Source: Cryptomeria japonica (Eukaryota > Streptophyta > Pinopsida > Cupressales > Cupressaceae). Taken from it: a stretch of 64,000 nucleotides of DNA. A program made the position numbers and the translations under genes. Position 1 is the first letter of the stretch; each line of letters opens with the position of its first letter. The stretch covers positions 118,737,140-118,801,139 of the forward strand of contig NC_081410.1 of assembly GCF_030272615.1 (NCBI RefSeq), read 5' to 3'. The notes under the pieces are model-generated. The model saw only the letters and a program-made list of their open reading frames with translations. It ran no database searches and was not told the origin of the DNA. This document shows, one piece after another, positions 1-12,084 of this stretch.

Positions 1-1406
1 AGTAGGCTTTTATATGCAAAAAGTGACCATAAAAGCTGGTCTTGGATACAATCACGACCGAGTATTTTGATACATCACCAATGCATCATGCAAAGTCTTA
101 AAAACCTTGCATTCCTCATGGTCATATCATCATCGCATTTAGATGCATCTTGCATTAAATCCATTCATGTCATTTTTAACTTAGTGTTGCATATAGTTCA
201 TTTTTGGACATTAGTTTTCATTAATCATTTGCATCATTGCATCAATCATAAAAATTAGATTCATTCGTGGGATCAACTTGTCTTTGATTGTTTTAAATCA
301 TTTCCTATGCATTCATTTAGTATCAATTATCCATTATCATCATTTCATCATTCTTTATCATTTATTATTACACCCATTCATTAGCTAAAAAGTGCATTCA
401 TTCATCCAGTTATTAAAGTATCTTATTAGGCTCATTTTAGGATTCATTTCACATTACATTCATTATCCGTTTTTACTTGCATTAAGGTACAATTATTAAA
501 ACCATAAGTTATAGTATCATTACATTATCATTTTTACTTAAAACATATTTAAGCATTTAGAATCATCAACCCATTTGTTTCCAAACATTGGTTCATACCA
601 TTATATATATCCATTATACATATGCATTCATTTAGGCATTATCATATAAACATTTGTACTTTACATTTTGTTTATCCATATTACATTCATCTAAAAACAT
701 CTAGATGCACATCCATACATAAAATCAATCATTCAACCATTGCATTAACATCATCTCATAAATTATCATTGCATAGGAAACACCAAAATCCTATTCATAA
801 ATCATCATAAGCATACATCATCATCATGGCATTACATACATAAAGCATTATATCAAAAATCAAATCAAACATACATATATAAACCTGCATTCATATGTCA
901 GTATCCCACATCATAAATCATCATAAAAACATGCATAACAAAAACATCTCATCAAATGCATACATATACACATATCCATCTAAGCAATAAACTCATCATC
1001 CTGCATAAACATCCATATATATATCAACTGCATATCATCAAAATATGGGATCTCCTCATATATATCATCTCCTATATTAGAGTACAATGAAGTCTACAAA
1101 AATCGGCTACCAAGAGCCATCCAAGATATAGTCCAACAAATAAACAATGATATAATACATATATGCAAAAAATGCTCTCTCAAATGCCACTCTGGCCAGA
1201 TGCTGTACCACCACCACCATCGCCACCTGCTCTCCCACTGGTGCCTGCACCACCTGATCCATCTCTCTGTGGAGGCCTCATTGAACCACCACTCCCTCCT
1301 ACATCCCCTGATCTCTCCATCCATAGAGGACCCATCACACCCCACTGCTCTGCACCCTTTGCGATCGCTCTGACCTGGCCTACCACATCTGAAAATAGCT
1401 AAGAGC
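1..1406. other. A/T-rich spacer of a Tat-like retroelement
   Basis: No gene is visible. The first 1.1 kb is pyrimidine-rich and dominated by CATTCAT/CATCAT-like words. From about 1090 the composition becomes more GC-rich, leading into the 3' end of the antisense PMD pseudogene. By comparison with the second Tat element in this window, this position corresponds to the interval between the end of pol and the antisense gene. The pol region itself would lie outside the window to the left. Short open frames here have no recognisable domain. Confidence 0.5.
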
Positions 1407-1899
1407 TCACTGACTAACTGGCACAACCTGCTCATATAAACCCCGCCAGTAGTCTATCTCTGCCTGTGCTCGTCGCATCTCCCTCATCACCTCCCCTGTA
1501 GGACCCTGTGCCCCTACTCCGACCCGAACTCTCTCCTTCATCTCGGCCAATCTCTCCACTACACTATCCCTCTCCCGCAGCACCATTGTCAGCTTTGACT
1601 ACCGTGCAAATAGTTGCACATCCCTAGCTGCCACCTCCACCTCCAAATCCTCTATCTGGGTCTGCAAGCGTACTATCATATGATCCCGCAGATCTCTAGT
1701 GGCTCCCTCCCTGGTGTCCATAGCCGCCTCACCTGTACCCCCTCTCTAGTAGTCCCCTCCCCTCTGTCCATTGGGATCTCCATCTCCATCCCCCTCCCAC
1801 TCAGCTGAACTCCTCCCGGTATCAATGGTCCCTGTGATATCTGTAGAGGTAGTCCACCTCTCCCTCTCCGCTGACTCTACATCCCCAACCCATCACCTC

Positions 1900-1985
1900 C
1901 TCCTCCACCTCCACTACCTCCTCCTCCTCCACCTCCACCTCCACCTCCACCTCCACCCCCTCCTCCATCTCCTCCACCTGCCCTC
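1900..1985. repeat. CCTCCA/CCTCCT trinucleotide-rich tract
   Basis: A run of CCT, CCA and CCC triplets on the + strand. On the - strand it encodes the polyglycine stretch within the PMD pseudogene. Repeat slippage here probably contributes to frame loss. Open frames on the + strand through it are shadows. Confidence 0.8.
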
Positions 1986-3467
1986 GGTCCTCGACCTCCC
2001 GCTCTCCTCCGTTTCCATCCCCTCTCATCCTCAAAATCTGGGATCGTCTCTACTGGATTCGATATCCATAGGATCGGGTGCGCTGTCTGGTACTGCGTGT
2101 ACTCATCTGTAACACCTGCATCCACGACCCTCGGTCGTATATCCCATGGTCTCGCCTGCAGTGTCTGGAACTTTGTCAGTGCTTGATCATATGGTAGCAC
2201 TGGCCCCCATGCGTACCTCTCCCGAATAACCTGAGCATACTCTCCTGATCCACTGAGCAGTCCATGCTGCCGTCCAAACTGTCTCAACACTCTCTCGGGC
2301 ACCTGTCTCTCCACATGGTATGAAGTCCTCCCAATGAGGAATCGAGTCATAAAAACATAAGGCAGTGCCTCTGCATCATCATCCCATGGCTCACACTCCA
2401 AGTATGGCTGCCATATCATTGCATCCAGATAATCTAATGCTTGCTGCCACCACTCTAACTTCCCCAGGTGGGGCTGACTCATCATGTCGCTATACATGAA
2501 CATGTACGACTGGTCTACTACGTGAAATCTCAGACTCACCGGTCGAGTCACTGGTAGGTGCTCCTAAGCCCAAATATGCAGCAATGTTATGCCCACTGCT
2601 AAGGAACCCCTCTCCCGGTAAACCATCTCATGGAGCTCCTGGTACAGGTGCGCCAGCACGCACGACCCCCACACAAATCGGGTCCACTCGGTCACCATCA
2701 TCTCGATCACCTGTCCCCACCCCACGACCAAACAATGTGATCGCCTGTCCAGACAAAGAAGTCCTCCCACGATACCTGCTAAAACTGCTGGTAGAGGCTC
2801 ATATAAAGCAGCTATCTCCTCCTAGGCAATAGAGCCATCATCAATGAAAACGTCCTCATCAAAAATCCTCTGAACTGCAAGGGTCCCCCAGGATCTATCA
2901 TATGTGACCAGCTCCCCCCGAATCGGAATCCGCAGGATGCGCCACACATCCTCTAGGGTCACTGTCATCTCCCCCTATGCCAGATGGAAGGTGCACGTCT
3001 CACAGTGCCACCGCTCAACTAACGCTGTGATCAATCCATGATTCATTCGAATCACGGGCATGTGCATCACCTCATATAGTCCCATTGCCACAATGCAATC
3101 AATTTCTGCCTCTGTTAATCAATCTCGCAACCCCTGTGTCGCAGGATGTCGCTCGCGTAACTGCAACACGCCTAGCTCATCCTGCACATGGACATTCATC
3201 AATCACCATCAATTGTTTTGTTTTCAAACTTTCTTAAGTTTAAACCTAGACTATCATCAGATATTTTGATCAAGTATCTTCAAGTCTCAACAGGTAAGCA
3301 ATCATGGCCACCTAGACTTCAAACAAGCATTTATCCTACAAATGACTTAAGTCTCATCAGACTGCTATGGTTCAAAACAACTCCCACTTCACATCGCCAT
3401 CCATCCATCATTGACATCGGAAGGTTTTCTTCATCCAAATTGGGGCATCTCTTTATCCTAAAGCAAA

Positions 3468-3755
3468 AGCACTATTTTCCTAACAAAAGCGCTATTTTCT
3501 ATACAATAGCGCTACCACCCTAACAAAAGCGCTCAATCAGCTATCCCATAGCGCTCAAACTACAAGTGCGCTCAAACCACTACACAGTAGCGCTAATTAA
3601 GATCAATAGCGCTCAAACAAGACCTCAATAGTGCCTATTAATCAATAGCTCCCAAACTTGCATACAATAGCGCTACAACCACACAAAAGCGCTCAAACAA
3701 TGGGGCAATAGGGCTATTGCGGCACAGTAGCGCTAGTTCATGGAGCAAAAGCGCC
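3468..3755. repeat. 20-bp-period array of palindromic AGCGCT motifs
   Basis: Nine exact AGCGCT hexamers start at 3488, 3508, 3528, 3550, 3589, 3608, 3669, 3688 and 3729. Degenerate versions (AGCACT, TGCGCT, AGTGCC, AGCTCC, AGGGCT, AGCGCC) fill the gaps at about 3468, 3567, 3630, 3647, 3710 and 3750. Together they form about 15 units with a spacing close to 20 bp. Consensus context is roughly CAA(A/T)AGCGCTCAAAC. The array lies inside the proposed intron 1 of the antisense PMD pseudogene (3182-3851). It is AT-rich apart from the hexamer. Confidence 0.85.
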
Positions 3756-4325
3756 AAAACCCTAGTTCCAACGCTCTTGCTCCGACCCGACTTGAACTCA
3801 GCTAAAAACCTATCTAAAATGCTTAAAAATTAAAAATTTAAATTTGCGTACCACTGGTCCGTAGTCGTTTGGGCGCTGGAACCGTCGGACTCGCTCAAAT
3901 CTGTGCTTTGCAATCGGTATCGGCATCCTGATTGCTGCTCGCTCCTCCAAATGTCACTATCAGAGCTCTCGTTTCACACTGGTCACGGTCACAAATGATC
4001 CTGTTTTCACCCCTTTCACCCCATTTATATCCTTCGCCATCACCGTAACTTCCCCCCGCTCACCGCCATGGTCCCCGTGAACTTCCCGAGCCCCCCTTTT
4101 CTCCATTTTTTCCCCCGTTTTCTTCTATTTTTCACCCGTATGGCTAACTTCTTCTCTTCTATCACCCTGCCAATTTTCATTCTTTTTCGAGAGATCGCCC
4201 GATTGTTTGAAATTTTTCGGCCCATCTCTCAAGGGGGCATACCACCCATTAAATTTACATTTTATGGGGCATTTTCTCACACCAGTTTTTCTTTCTTTGA
4301 AATGACGCGATAAACCACACCGTCT

Positions 4326-4339
4326 CAAAGAGGGGCAAA
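4326..4339 (+). other. Polypurine tract of the Tat-like element
   Basis: The purine-rich CAAAGAGGGGCAAA stands directly before a TGTAG LTR start. It matches in layout the tract AAAGTGGGGGCTAAA before the 3' LTR of the second Tat element (37615). This is the expected plus-strand primer of a + oriented LTR retrotransposon. Confidence 0.65.
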
Positions 4340-5720
4340 TGTAGTCACACAAATCTGTCCAGCTTAATTAAATAAATATTCGTTATTGATTTGACTAAAA
4401 ATCCACTAGCCATCAGTTAATTAAATTAATATTTAATTAATTCATCTCCAAACATTCTCCTATTAATTAAATAAATTATTCAATTTATTTTAAATTAATT
4501 CATTAAATCAAATTCCAATCAATTAAATAAATAAAATCTATTTATTTAATTAGAATCCCCTCTTTCCTCTTTTAAATAAATTAAATAAAACATTTATTTA
4601 AATCATTATCCCCCCCACTTGCATTTTCCTACAAATGCAACTTGCACACATTTATTGAAATAAATGAATTTTTATTTTAATAAAATCCTATTTTCCCTCA
4701 CCCACCAAATCCACTTGCAAAATCTAATCCCCTTCTAGATTCTTCTAACCCCTTCCTAATTAGCCTAATCCATCCCCTAATTATTGTCACATTCCTAAGC
4801 AAAATGGAGCCACTTCTCAAAAACTCCTAAGTCTTTGAAAAACATTTAATGCTTTGTGTGTTCAACAAATTAACCCCCAAAGTCTTCCAAGACCACTAAT
4901 GGCTCTTACATGAACATTTATGGTTCTTACATAACCATTTATGGTTATTTCAAACTTGTCTCCCTAAACATTTATTGTTTTGACCATATTCATCCATTTC
5001 ACATTTGCACAAGAGTTTATCCATTGGATAAAAACTTTATTCTTTGAATAAAGAGTTTATTCATTCAACCAACCTTAACTTTAACTCCCAAGGTCATGTC
5101 AAGCATTAAATGCTTATTCCCTCTCCTCTCAACCTATCTCACATTGACACTTGTCATCCTGGGATTGGGTTGAAAGCCCTCACATGGATTTGAAATCATT
5201 CAATCCCGACCCTTGTTGAGATTGCTCAATCTCAACCATCCATTGCTCCATTTTTCCTATAAATAGAGCCCATTTTTTCATAATCCAGATCCTGAAAACT
5301 TGTATGCATTTAAGCTATAGGCATTTTAAGAGAGCATTTAGCATAGCAAACTCATGTATTGTCTTTTTTGTTAAAATAAATCATTTTAGCATCAATAGCT
5401 TAATATTAGTTTTTCATTTTACATTTGGAGCACAATACTACAATCTCAATCCTCCATAAGCATCCATAGTGCAAAAAGCTACTGAGAGCTACACTATTTT
5501 GGAACTTGGAGAGGAGAGGAACAAGGGAGAAGGAGCTAAGACCATGCTAAGAGGCATTTGGAGATGCCTCAGTATCTTTGTTTCCTTTGTTAGATATATT
5601 AGCATGATTTTAGTGTCTTTCTTGATATGTCTGTTTAGATTAGTTTTTGATTGACTAACACTAATGATTTTCTGGTTTCTTGTGTTGTTTATCATTGACT
5701 AACCTTGTCCATTTTGTAGG
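4340..5720 (+). mobile_element. 3' LTR of the Tat-like element (right end uncertain)
   Basis: The sequence starts TGTAGTCACAC right after a polypurine tract. It is rich in palindromic AATTAAATAAATA words (4360-4600), as is the solo LTR at 40496-41310, whose reverse complement also starts TGTAGACACC followed by the same words. A plant TATA box lies at 5259. The right end cannot be fixed: I found no clear CA terminus with a matching target duplication before the chromovirus insertion at 5846. A short CATTATCAA triplication occurs near 5731-5757. Confidence 0.55.
5259..5266 (+). promoter_or_regulatory. TATA box of LTR promoter
   Basis: TATAAATA within CCTATAAATAGAGCCC, about 920 bp into the LTR. 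This is the classical plant TATA form and lies where an LTR U3/R boundary is expected. Confidence 0.6.
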
Positions 5721-5845
5721 GCATCAAGTACATTATCAACATTATCAACATTATCAAGTTGAATGAGGTAATATGATTCAAGATCATTAGGGGATGGAGG
5801 ATTCTGTGGATCTCCATATATCTCCGAAATCTTGGTGTAAACTTT

Positions 5846-6637
5846 TGAAGCAATCACCGATGAGGAGGGACCTCAAAGAGATCAATACGGATCGGTTAGC
5901 AAGAGTAAACACAACAAAAACACAAAGATATGATGGAGGCAATGCATAATAGATTGATTTATTGCATGAGAAATGATTACATCCAACCAACAACAACCGG
6001 GTTACAACATACTGACTCACAGGCTTCGTGGAACATACAAAATAGGTCACAACTGAGACCTTGAATTGTGAGATCTATCTTCTACGCACAACCTAATTAA
6101 TTGATTCTCTCATTAATTCCATTCTAATACACAATTACAATTATATATATCGATCCAAAGGATCCCATAGGCCCAAAAGGGATCAAACTTGAAGAATAAG
6201 ACCCAATGTGCGAAATAACAAGGTCAGCCTCCACCAAGAGATTCCTCTGGAAAATCCAAAGGATGAAACGTAGATCATGGGAAAAGTTCAACCACATGCC
6301 AGGGAACATCAGAATCAACGCCCAAGGCTCCACAAGCTTTAGAAGGGGTTCTGATAGATCACAAAAATAGGTCTAGGCAATCGGTAACAAAGGACTGTCA
6401 ACCAGTAATAGAAAACTATCATGGAAACCGGTAGCAATATCTTGTCAAAAAAATCATCCAAATGCGATGCGGTCTGGAAGAAAGAAAGATGATCAAGTTT
6501 TCAGGTAGAATCCAACTCCATAGGATGCAGTGAGCCAAAAGTGGGACACACAGAAAGGAAAATTGAAACTACCAACGGAAAGGAAAATGTTTTTGGTTGA
6601 TGCAAGATTGCTATGAACCGGGGATGCTCCTGCATCA
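5846..6637 (-). repeat. 3' LTR of the chromovirus
   Basis: 792 bp, the left copy on the + strand. It aligns along its whole length with 11277-12079. Shared landmarks include GAGGAGGGA near the left end, the ATTATATATATCGATCC segment, and CCGGGGATG near the right end. Read in element orientation it starts TGATGCAGGA and ends TGCTTCA. Confidence 0.9.
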
Positions 6638-6689
6638 GACATCTGGGGTTATTGAAAAAGTGAGCCTCTCACTTTGTTGTGCTCAGAGG

Positions 6690-8040
6690 GAAACCAAGGT
6701 GGTCTACCTCTCCTTGAGAAATCCAAGATGAATCTTCAATTGGTCTATCCTTCCACTTCACAAGATATTCCGTATACTGACTACTCCGAGTACTATGCCC
6801 AATCCTACTATCCAAAATATCTTCAATCTGATCCAGTTCCTTCTAGGGAAATTGTTTCTCCAAATCTGCAACATTATCATCACTGAATTCTTGTTCATGA
6901 TACTCATGAAGATCTACAATGTTAAACACAGGTGAAATACTTAGACTATCTAGTAACTCCACTTCATATGCATTTCCAGAATTGAACTTCCTCAAAATTC
7001 TGCAAGGTCCAAACTTCTTCATCTACAACTTGTTATAAGTTCCAACTAGGAATCTTTATTTTCTCAGATATACCATCACTTCATTGCCAAATTCAAATTC
7101 CTTATGTCTCCTCTTCTCATCTGCTTTCTCCTTATACTTGTTGCTCATGTCTTCCAAATGTTGCTTAACCTGAATATGCAATGTTGCCTTGTGATCTTTA
7201 AAGTCTTATGCTTCTAAACTTCTCCATTCTTCATCGCTAATGTCTCTTAATTCCGATATACCTTTAGGATGCACTCTAGTAACAATCTCAATAGGTTTTT
7301 TTTCTGGTACTTCTATTCACTGAATTGTTGTAGGCAAACTCTGCTTGCGCAAGGATCAAATCCCAACTTCTAGTTTTATCTCCCACTAAATATCTTAACA
7401 AATTTCCCAAACTCCGGTTAACTACTTATGTTTGTCCATTAGTATGTGGATGAAAAGTAGAACTGAACTTCAAATCTATCTTCATCTTCGTCCAAAGTGT
7501 TCTCCAAAAATAGCCAACAAATTTAGTATCTTTGTCTAAAACTATGCTCTTAGGTAATCCATGCAACCTTACCACTTCCTTGAAAAATAGGTCTGCTACA
7601 TGCAATGCATCTGATGTCTTCTTACAAGGTATGAAATGAGACATCTTCAAGAATTTATCCACTACCACAAATATATAATCATTCCCTCGCGGTGTCTTAG
7701 GCAATCCAGGTATAAAATCCATGCTTATATCATCCCAAGGTCTTATCGGTACTGTCAAAGGTTTATACAATCCCACATTCTGACTAATACCCTTTGCAAC
7801 TTGACAAACTCTACAACTCTGTACATATCTCTTAACATCCTTATGAATCTGGGGCCAAAAGTACTGCTCACTCACCAATGCTATTGTTTCGTCAATACCA
7901 AAATGTCCAGCTAGTCCTCCACTGTGTTTCTCCTTTATTAGATTCTCCCTCATATAACTCTTAGGTATGCACAACTGAACTCCTCTGAATAACATCCCAT
8001 CTTGAATGAAGTAATCCAACCACTTGCTTCTATCTACCAT
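6690..8040 (-). pseudogene. Chromovirus integrase with C-terminal chromodomain
   Basis: 7426-8040 contains the zinc-binding HHCC region (GHFGIDETIALVSEQYFWP then CRVCQVAKG) and the integrase core with WDDISMDFIPGLPKT, GLPKSIVLDKDTKF and HPHTNGQT. Downstream the frame is broken to about 6690. There the minus strand reads TEYLVKWKDRPIEDSSW, a clear chromodomain segment. The chromodomain normally directs integration to particular chromatin. The + strand frame at 6674-6886 is its shadow. Confidence 0.88.
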
Positions 8041-8061
8041 AACCGGTTCTTGACATGCTTT

Positions 8062-10110
8062 TCAAGGTTCTGCAAAATCCAGGTCATCATTATACAAGGT
8101 CTTCAAATCTTCAAATCCTAATACTATCACTCTCATCTCTGTCAACAAATTCCTTCTCCGACTCAATGCATCAACAACTTTGTTAAATTTCCTACTTCTA
8201 TGCTTCAACATAAAGTTGTAACTCTGCAAGAATTCTACCCATCTCATATGTCTTTGATTCACCTTACTCAGATTGTTCAAATACTACAAAGCTTGATGAT
8301 CTGTATATAACACAAACTCATTAGGCAACAAGTAATGCCTTTATTTATTCAAGGCTTGAGCTATGACATAAAACTCCTGATCATACATTGAATATCTCCT
8401 CCGGGCATCATTCAATTTCTCATTGAAATAAGCTACTGCTCTCCCTTCCTAACTCGAGACTACTCCTGTTGTTGTTCCACTTGCATCACAATCCACTTGA
8501 AATACCTTATTGAGATCTGGTATAGCCAACACAGGCTGCTTAGTCACTTTCCGCTTCAACAGTTCAAAACTTTTGTTTTCTCCGGTGGTCCACTTGAATT
8601 CCTTCTGATCTCCTCTCATATTCTCAGTCATAGGGTTACAAACTGAACTAAAATTTATGTTAAACTTCGGGTAAAAACTAGCCAATTCATGAAATGATGT
8701 TACCTCTCCAATGCTTTCTAGTGTAGGCCACTCAACAATGGCTTTCACTTTCTCGGGGTCCATCTTCAAACCATACTCAGATATCACAAATCCCAAATAG
8801 ACTAACACATCCTTCATGAAAGTACACTTCTTGATATTGATCAACAACTTCTCTTCTCTCAACCTCTAAAAAACTTGTCTTAACTAAAACAAATGCTCCT
8901 CTTTTGTCCTACTGAAAATCGAAATGTCATCCAAATACACAATAACAAACTTACCCAATAATTTCTTCAATACCTCATTCATCAGCCTCATGAAAGTACT
9001 TGATTCATTAGTCAATCCAAAAGGCATCACCAACCATTCATACAGTTCTTCATTTGTCTTAAATGTTATCTTCCATCCACCACCTTCTCTGATCCTGATA
9101 TGATGATATCCACTCTTCAAATATATCTTTGTAAAGTATTTTGCTCCACTCAAACAGTCCATTATATCATCCATCCTAGGCAAAGGAAACCGGTATTTCA
9201 CTATGATCTTGTTTATTGCACTGGAATTCGTGCACATTCTCCACTCTCCATTCTTCTTAGGTGCTAATATTATTGGTACTGTACAGGGGCTTAGACTCTC
9301 CTTGATCAAACCTTTCTTCAACAACTCATGCACTTGTCTATTTAGTTCTTTATTCTTTGTCAGTGTTAATCGGTGTGCAACTTTGTTAGGAAAACTAGCT
9401 CCGGAAGCCAAGTCCATGCAATGACTAATACTTCTCTAAGGTGACAATCCATTAGGTACATTATCTGAAATGATGTCCTCATATTCTTTCAACAAATCTT
9501 TTATCTCTTACGAGTGTTCTCCTTCCAATTCCGGTTTCTCAGTCTTCTTAGGAATTAAGACAAAACACGCATTCTCATGTCTCAATCCATCCAAGAATTT
9601 CCTTCCATCTACCAAACATATTCTAGCATTCATATAGACTTCATTCTTCAAAGGTCCCTCCAAGGGTAAGAAGATTTGCTTCATCCCATTGGCCACAATA
9701 GTGTATGTATTCTTCCTCCCATCATGTATTGCCTGTCTATCAAACTGCTAAGGTCTACCCAACAAAAGGTGACAAATATCCATAGGCATAATATCACACA
9801 AGACTCCATGATAATTCCCAATTTTCAATTTCACCAAACATTGTTCACTTACTAACAACTTATGTTCATCCTGAATCTATGCTATCTGATAAGGCTTAGG
9901 GTGTTTCAAGCTCTCCAGTTTCAACTTACTCACCATCTCTTCTGAAACAAGTTTACAACACTTACCAGATACCTTACATCTAGTCTTGAACAAATTCTTT
10001 CTCTGAAAGGGCTCTTCATCTCCTCCAGTATGACACAAATCTCTCCTCATCACCAACAATTCTCCATCTTCCAGTTTATTGTCTGATCTGGTGGGGTTTT
10101 CTTTCCCCAC
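8062..10110 (-). pseudogene. Chromovirus protease-reverse transcriptase-RNase H relic
   Basis: Broken frames follow gag. 9877-10110 and 9508-9696 cover the weakly recognisable protease and linker. 8884-9417 is reverse transcriptase with KYRFPLPRMDDIMDCLSGA, LVMPFGLTN and the catalytic VIVYLDDISIF. 8449-8862 continues to the thumb and start of RNase H (VFQVDCDASG). 8062-8280 holds the C-terminal RNase H part with VVDALSRR. Frames are separated mostly by single stop codons rather than large gaps, so point mutation is the main decay. I could not see the protease catalytic DSG. Confidence 0.85.
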
Positions 10111-11168
10111 TACTGCTCTTCTGGTAGTTTCCGTCTTCTTACACTCAAATGCATGATTTCCTTCTCCTCCACACTTAAACTAGGTTCCTCTAAATGTCCT
10201 CTTGTCTTGTCTTCCAAAATTCTCATTCCGGTAACCATCCGGTTCTCTCCTCCGGTAGAAATTTCTATCATCCTTCTTGTATGAATTACCTTCCTCGTTC
10301 ACTTCCTTGTCCTTGTTCTGATCTATACTAGTTCCTCTTCCTCTGATATATCCTTCTCCTCCTTGAAATATTCCTCCGGTAAACCTTCCACCTCTGCCTC
10401 TCTGTCTCTGCTCATGTCTTTTGTTTAACTTCTCTTATGCCTTTAAGGCATACTGGTAAGCCTCTTCAACACTCTCCAATTTGATCATACTCAGTTCATC
10501 TTGTATAGACATCCGCAATCCATTCTAATATCTTGCAACTTGTTCAACTTCATCATCAACATGTTTGGATCTGATATTCAACTTGTAAAATGCTTTGGTG
10601 TACTCCTTCACACTAGATTCTTTCTGTCTCAAATTCTACAACTTCTAGAACAGATCCACTTGATAATTCACCGACACAAATTTGACTTCAACTTAGCAAT
10701 CATTTGATCCCATGTCTTAATCTTCTCTTTACCTCTTTTCTGTCTATCAAGTTGCAAATGTTCCCACCAAAGAGATGCATGACCTTTCAACTAGGTACAA
10801 GCATATTTCACCTTCCTCTCTTCTACAGTGTTTTCAAAATCAAAATGCTTCTCTATCTCCGAGATCCAGTCCATAAATTCATTTGAATCTAACTTTCCAT
10901 CATATTCTAGTGGGGTAAAATAAGGTTTAGTATTCGCCCTAGTCAAAACCCTCAAAAACCTTTCCTCATCTGGATCAACCGCTGGTAGGTTTGCTTATTC
11001 TGTTGGGGCTTCTTCTCCTTCATCTTCACTTACATCTTCAATATGTCAGCGTCTTCTCTGGGTTGTCTCCACGACTTCCAACCGGGATGCTATAACTCAC
11101 AAGATCTCCATCACAGCAGGGTGTGCATTCCCACGCGCTCCACCATTCCTAGCTCCTCTTCGTGCCAT
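10110..11168 (-). pseudogene. Chromovirus gag pseudogene
   Basis: An ATG at 11168 opens with MARRGARNGGARG. Further on, fragments match the retrotransposon gag capsid domain, e.g. PYFTPLEYDGKLDSNEFMDW and LKGHASLWWEHLQLD. A C-terminal zinc-knuckle relic reads FKCGGEGNHAFEC, with the expected first cysteine position replaced by a stop. Several further stops and at least one frameshift are present. In an active element gag would form the virus-like particle. Confidence 0.75.
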
Positions 11169-11260
11169 CATTCATGCTAGTCCTCTATAGTTGCAAGTTA
11201 GATCCACAATCCACCACCCTACAACAAAATTTCATGACACACAACCTCAGGAACGAAACT

Positions 11261-11274
11261 TCACTCTGATACCA
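11261..11274 (-). other. tRNA-iMet primer binding site
   Basis: On the - strand the sequence reads TGGTATCAGAGTGA, the standard plant initiator-methionine tRNA complement TGGTATCAGAG, two bases after the 5' LTR end. Confidence 0.9.
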
Positions 11275-11276
11275 CT

Positions 11277-12079
11277 TGAAGCAGTCACCAATGAGGAGGG
11301 ATCTCAAAGAGATCAATCCAGACTAGTCAGCAAGAGTAGACACAACAGAAACACAAAGATATGATGGAGGCAATGCAAAACAGATTGATTTATTGCATGA
11401 AAATTGATTACATCCAACTGGTAACAATTGGGTTACAACATACTAGCTCACATACCTAGTGGAACATATAGAATAGATCACAACCGAGACCTTGAATCAT
11501 GAGATCTATCTTCTATGCACAGACTAATTACTTGATTCTCTCATTGATTCCATTCTAATGCACAATTATAATTATATATATCGATCCAAAGGATCCAGTC
11601 GGCCCACAAGGGATCAAACCCGAATAACAAGGCCTAACGTGCAAAATAACAAGGTCGACCTCCACCAAGAGATTCTTCCGGAAAATACAAAGGATGAAAT
11701 GTAGATCACGGGAAAAGGTTGGCCACACACCAAGGAACATCAGAATCAACACCCAAGGCTCCGCAAGTTTCAGAAGGGGTTCTGGTAGATCACAAAAATA
11801 GGTCCAGGCAACCAGTATCAAAGGACTATCAACTGGTAACAAGAAATTGTCATGGAAACCAGTAGCAATATCTTGCCAGAAAATGATCCAAATGTGATGT
11901 GGTTTGGAAGCAAGAAATATGATCAAGTCTTCAAGTAGGATCCAACTCTACAAAATTCGGTGAGCCAAAAACGAGACACACAGAAAGGAAAACTGAAACT
12001 GCAAACAAAAAGCAAAACAAAAAGGAAAATGTTTTTGGTTGATGCAAGATTTCTATGAACCGGGGATGTTCCTGCATCA
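11277..12079 (-). repeat. 5' LTR of the chromovirus
   Basis: 803 bp, the right copy. It sits two bases from the tRNA-iMet primer site, which identifies it as the 5' LTR of a minus-strand element. ACTTT follows at 12080-12084, matching 5841-5845. Confidence 0.9.
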
Positions 12080-12084
12080 ACTTT

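Larger units (their letters stand above)
1407..3926 (-). pseudogene. Antisense plant mobile domain (PMD) pseudogene of a Tat-like element
   Basis: The minus strand encodes a broken PMD protein (aminotransferase-like/PMD family, related to MAINTENANCE OF MERISTEMS). Two exons can be proposed. Exon 1 is 3926-3852, beginning MPIPIAKHRFERVRR and ending at a GTACGC donor. Exon 2 starts at 3181 after a TGTGCAG acceptor, and both junctions are phase 0. Exon 2 contains the family block CTFHLAxGEMTVTLEDVWRI, then RILRIPIRG, a downstream RQFGRQHG segment, a glycine-rich tract and a coiled-coil-like tail near 1430-1620. In-frame TAG or TGA codons lie at several positions where the family has other residues. 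The gene is opposite to the retroelement's own direction, just inside its 3' LTR. A homologous, equally placed gene lies at 34580-37034. PMD genes are known as cargo of plant transposons. The 3' end is approximate because frameshifts are likely. Confidence 0.75.
5846..12079 (-). mobile_element. Complete decayed Ty3/gypsy chromovirus
   Basis: A full-length LTR retrotransposon on the - strand, about 6.2 kb. Its two LTRs (5846-6637 and 11277-12079) both begin TGAAGCA and end CCTGCATCA when read on the + strand. It is flanked by a perfect 5-bp target duplication, ACTTT, at 5841-5845 and 12080-12084. Internal order on the - strand is primer site, gag, protease, reverse transcriptase, RNase H, integrase, chromodomain. 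That order, with a C-terminal chromodomain, defines the chromovirus branch. The LTRs differ at many positions and every domain carries stops, so it is an old, inactive copy. Confidence 0.93.

Noticed and set aside
1771-2112. Plus-strand frames at 1163-1402 and 1771-2112
   Set aside because: Shadows of the minus-strand PMD pseudogene and its glycine-rich tract.
3468-3755. Regular short repeats that might suggest a CRISPR-like array
   Set aside because: Only a hexamer is conserved, the spacing is 20 bp, and the setting is a plant retroelement intron. Repeats of 20-40 bp with unique spacers are absent.
6674-6886. Plus-strand 70-aa frame
   Set aside because: Shadow of the chromodomain on the minus strand.
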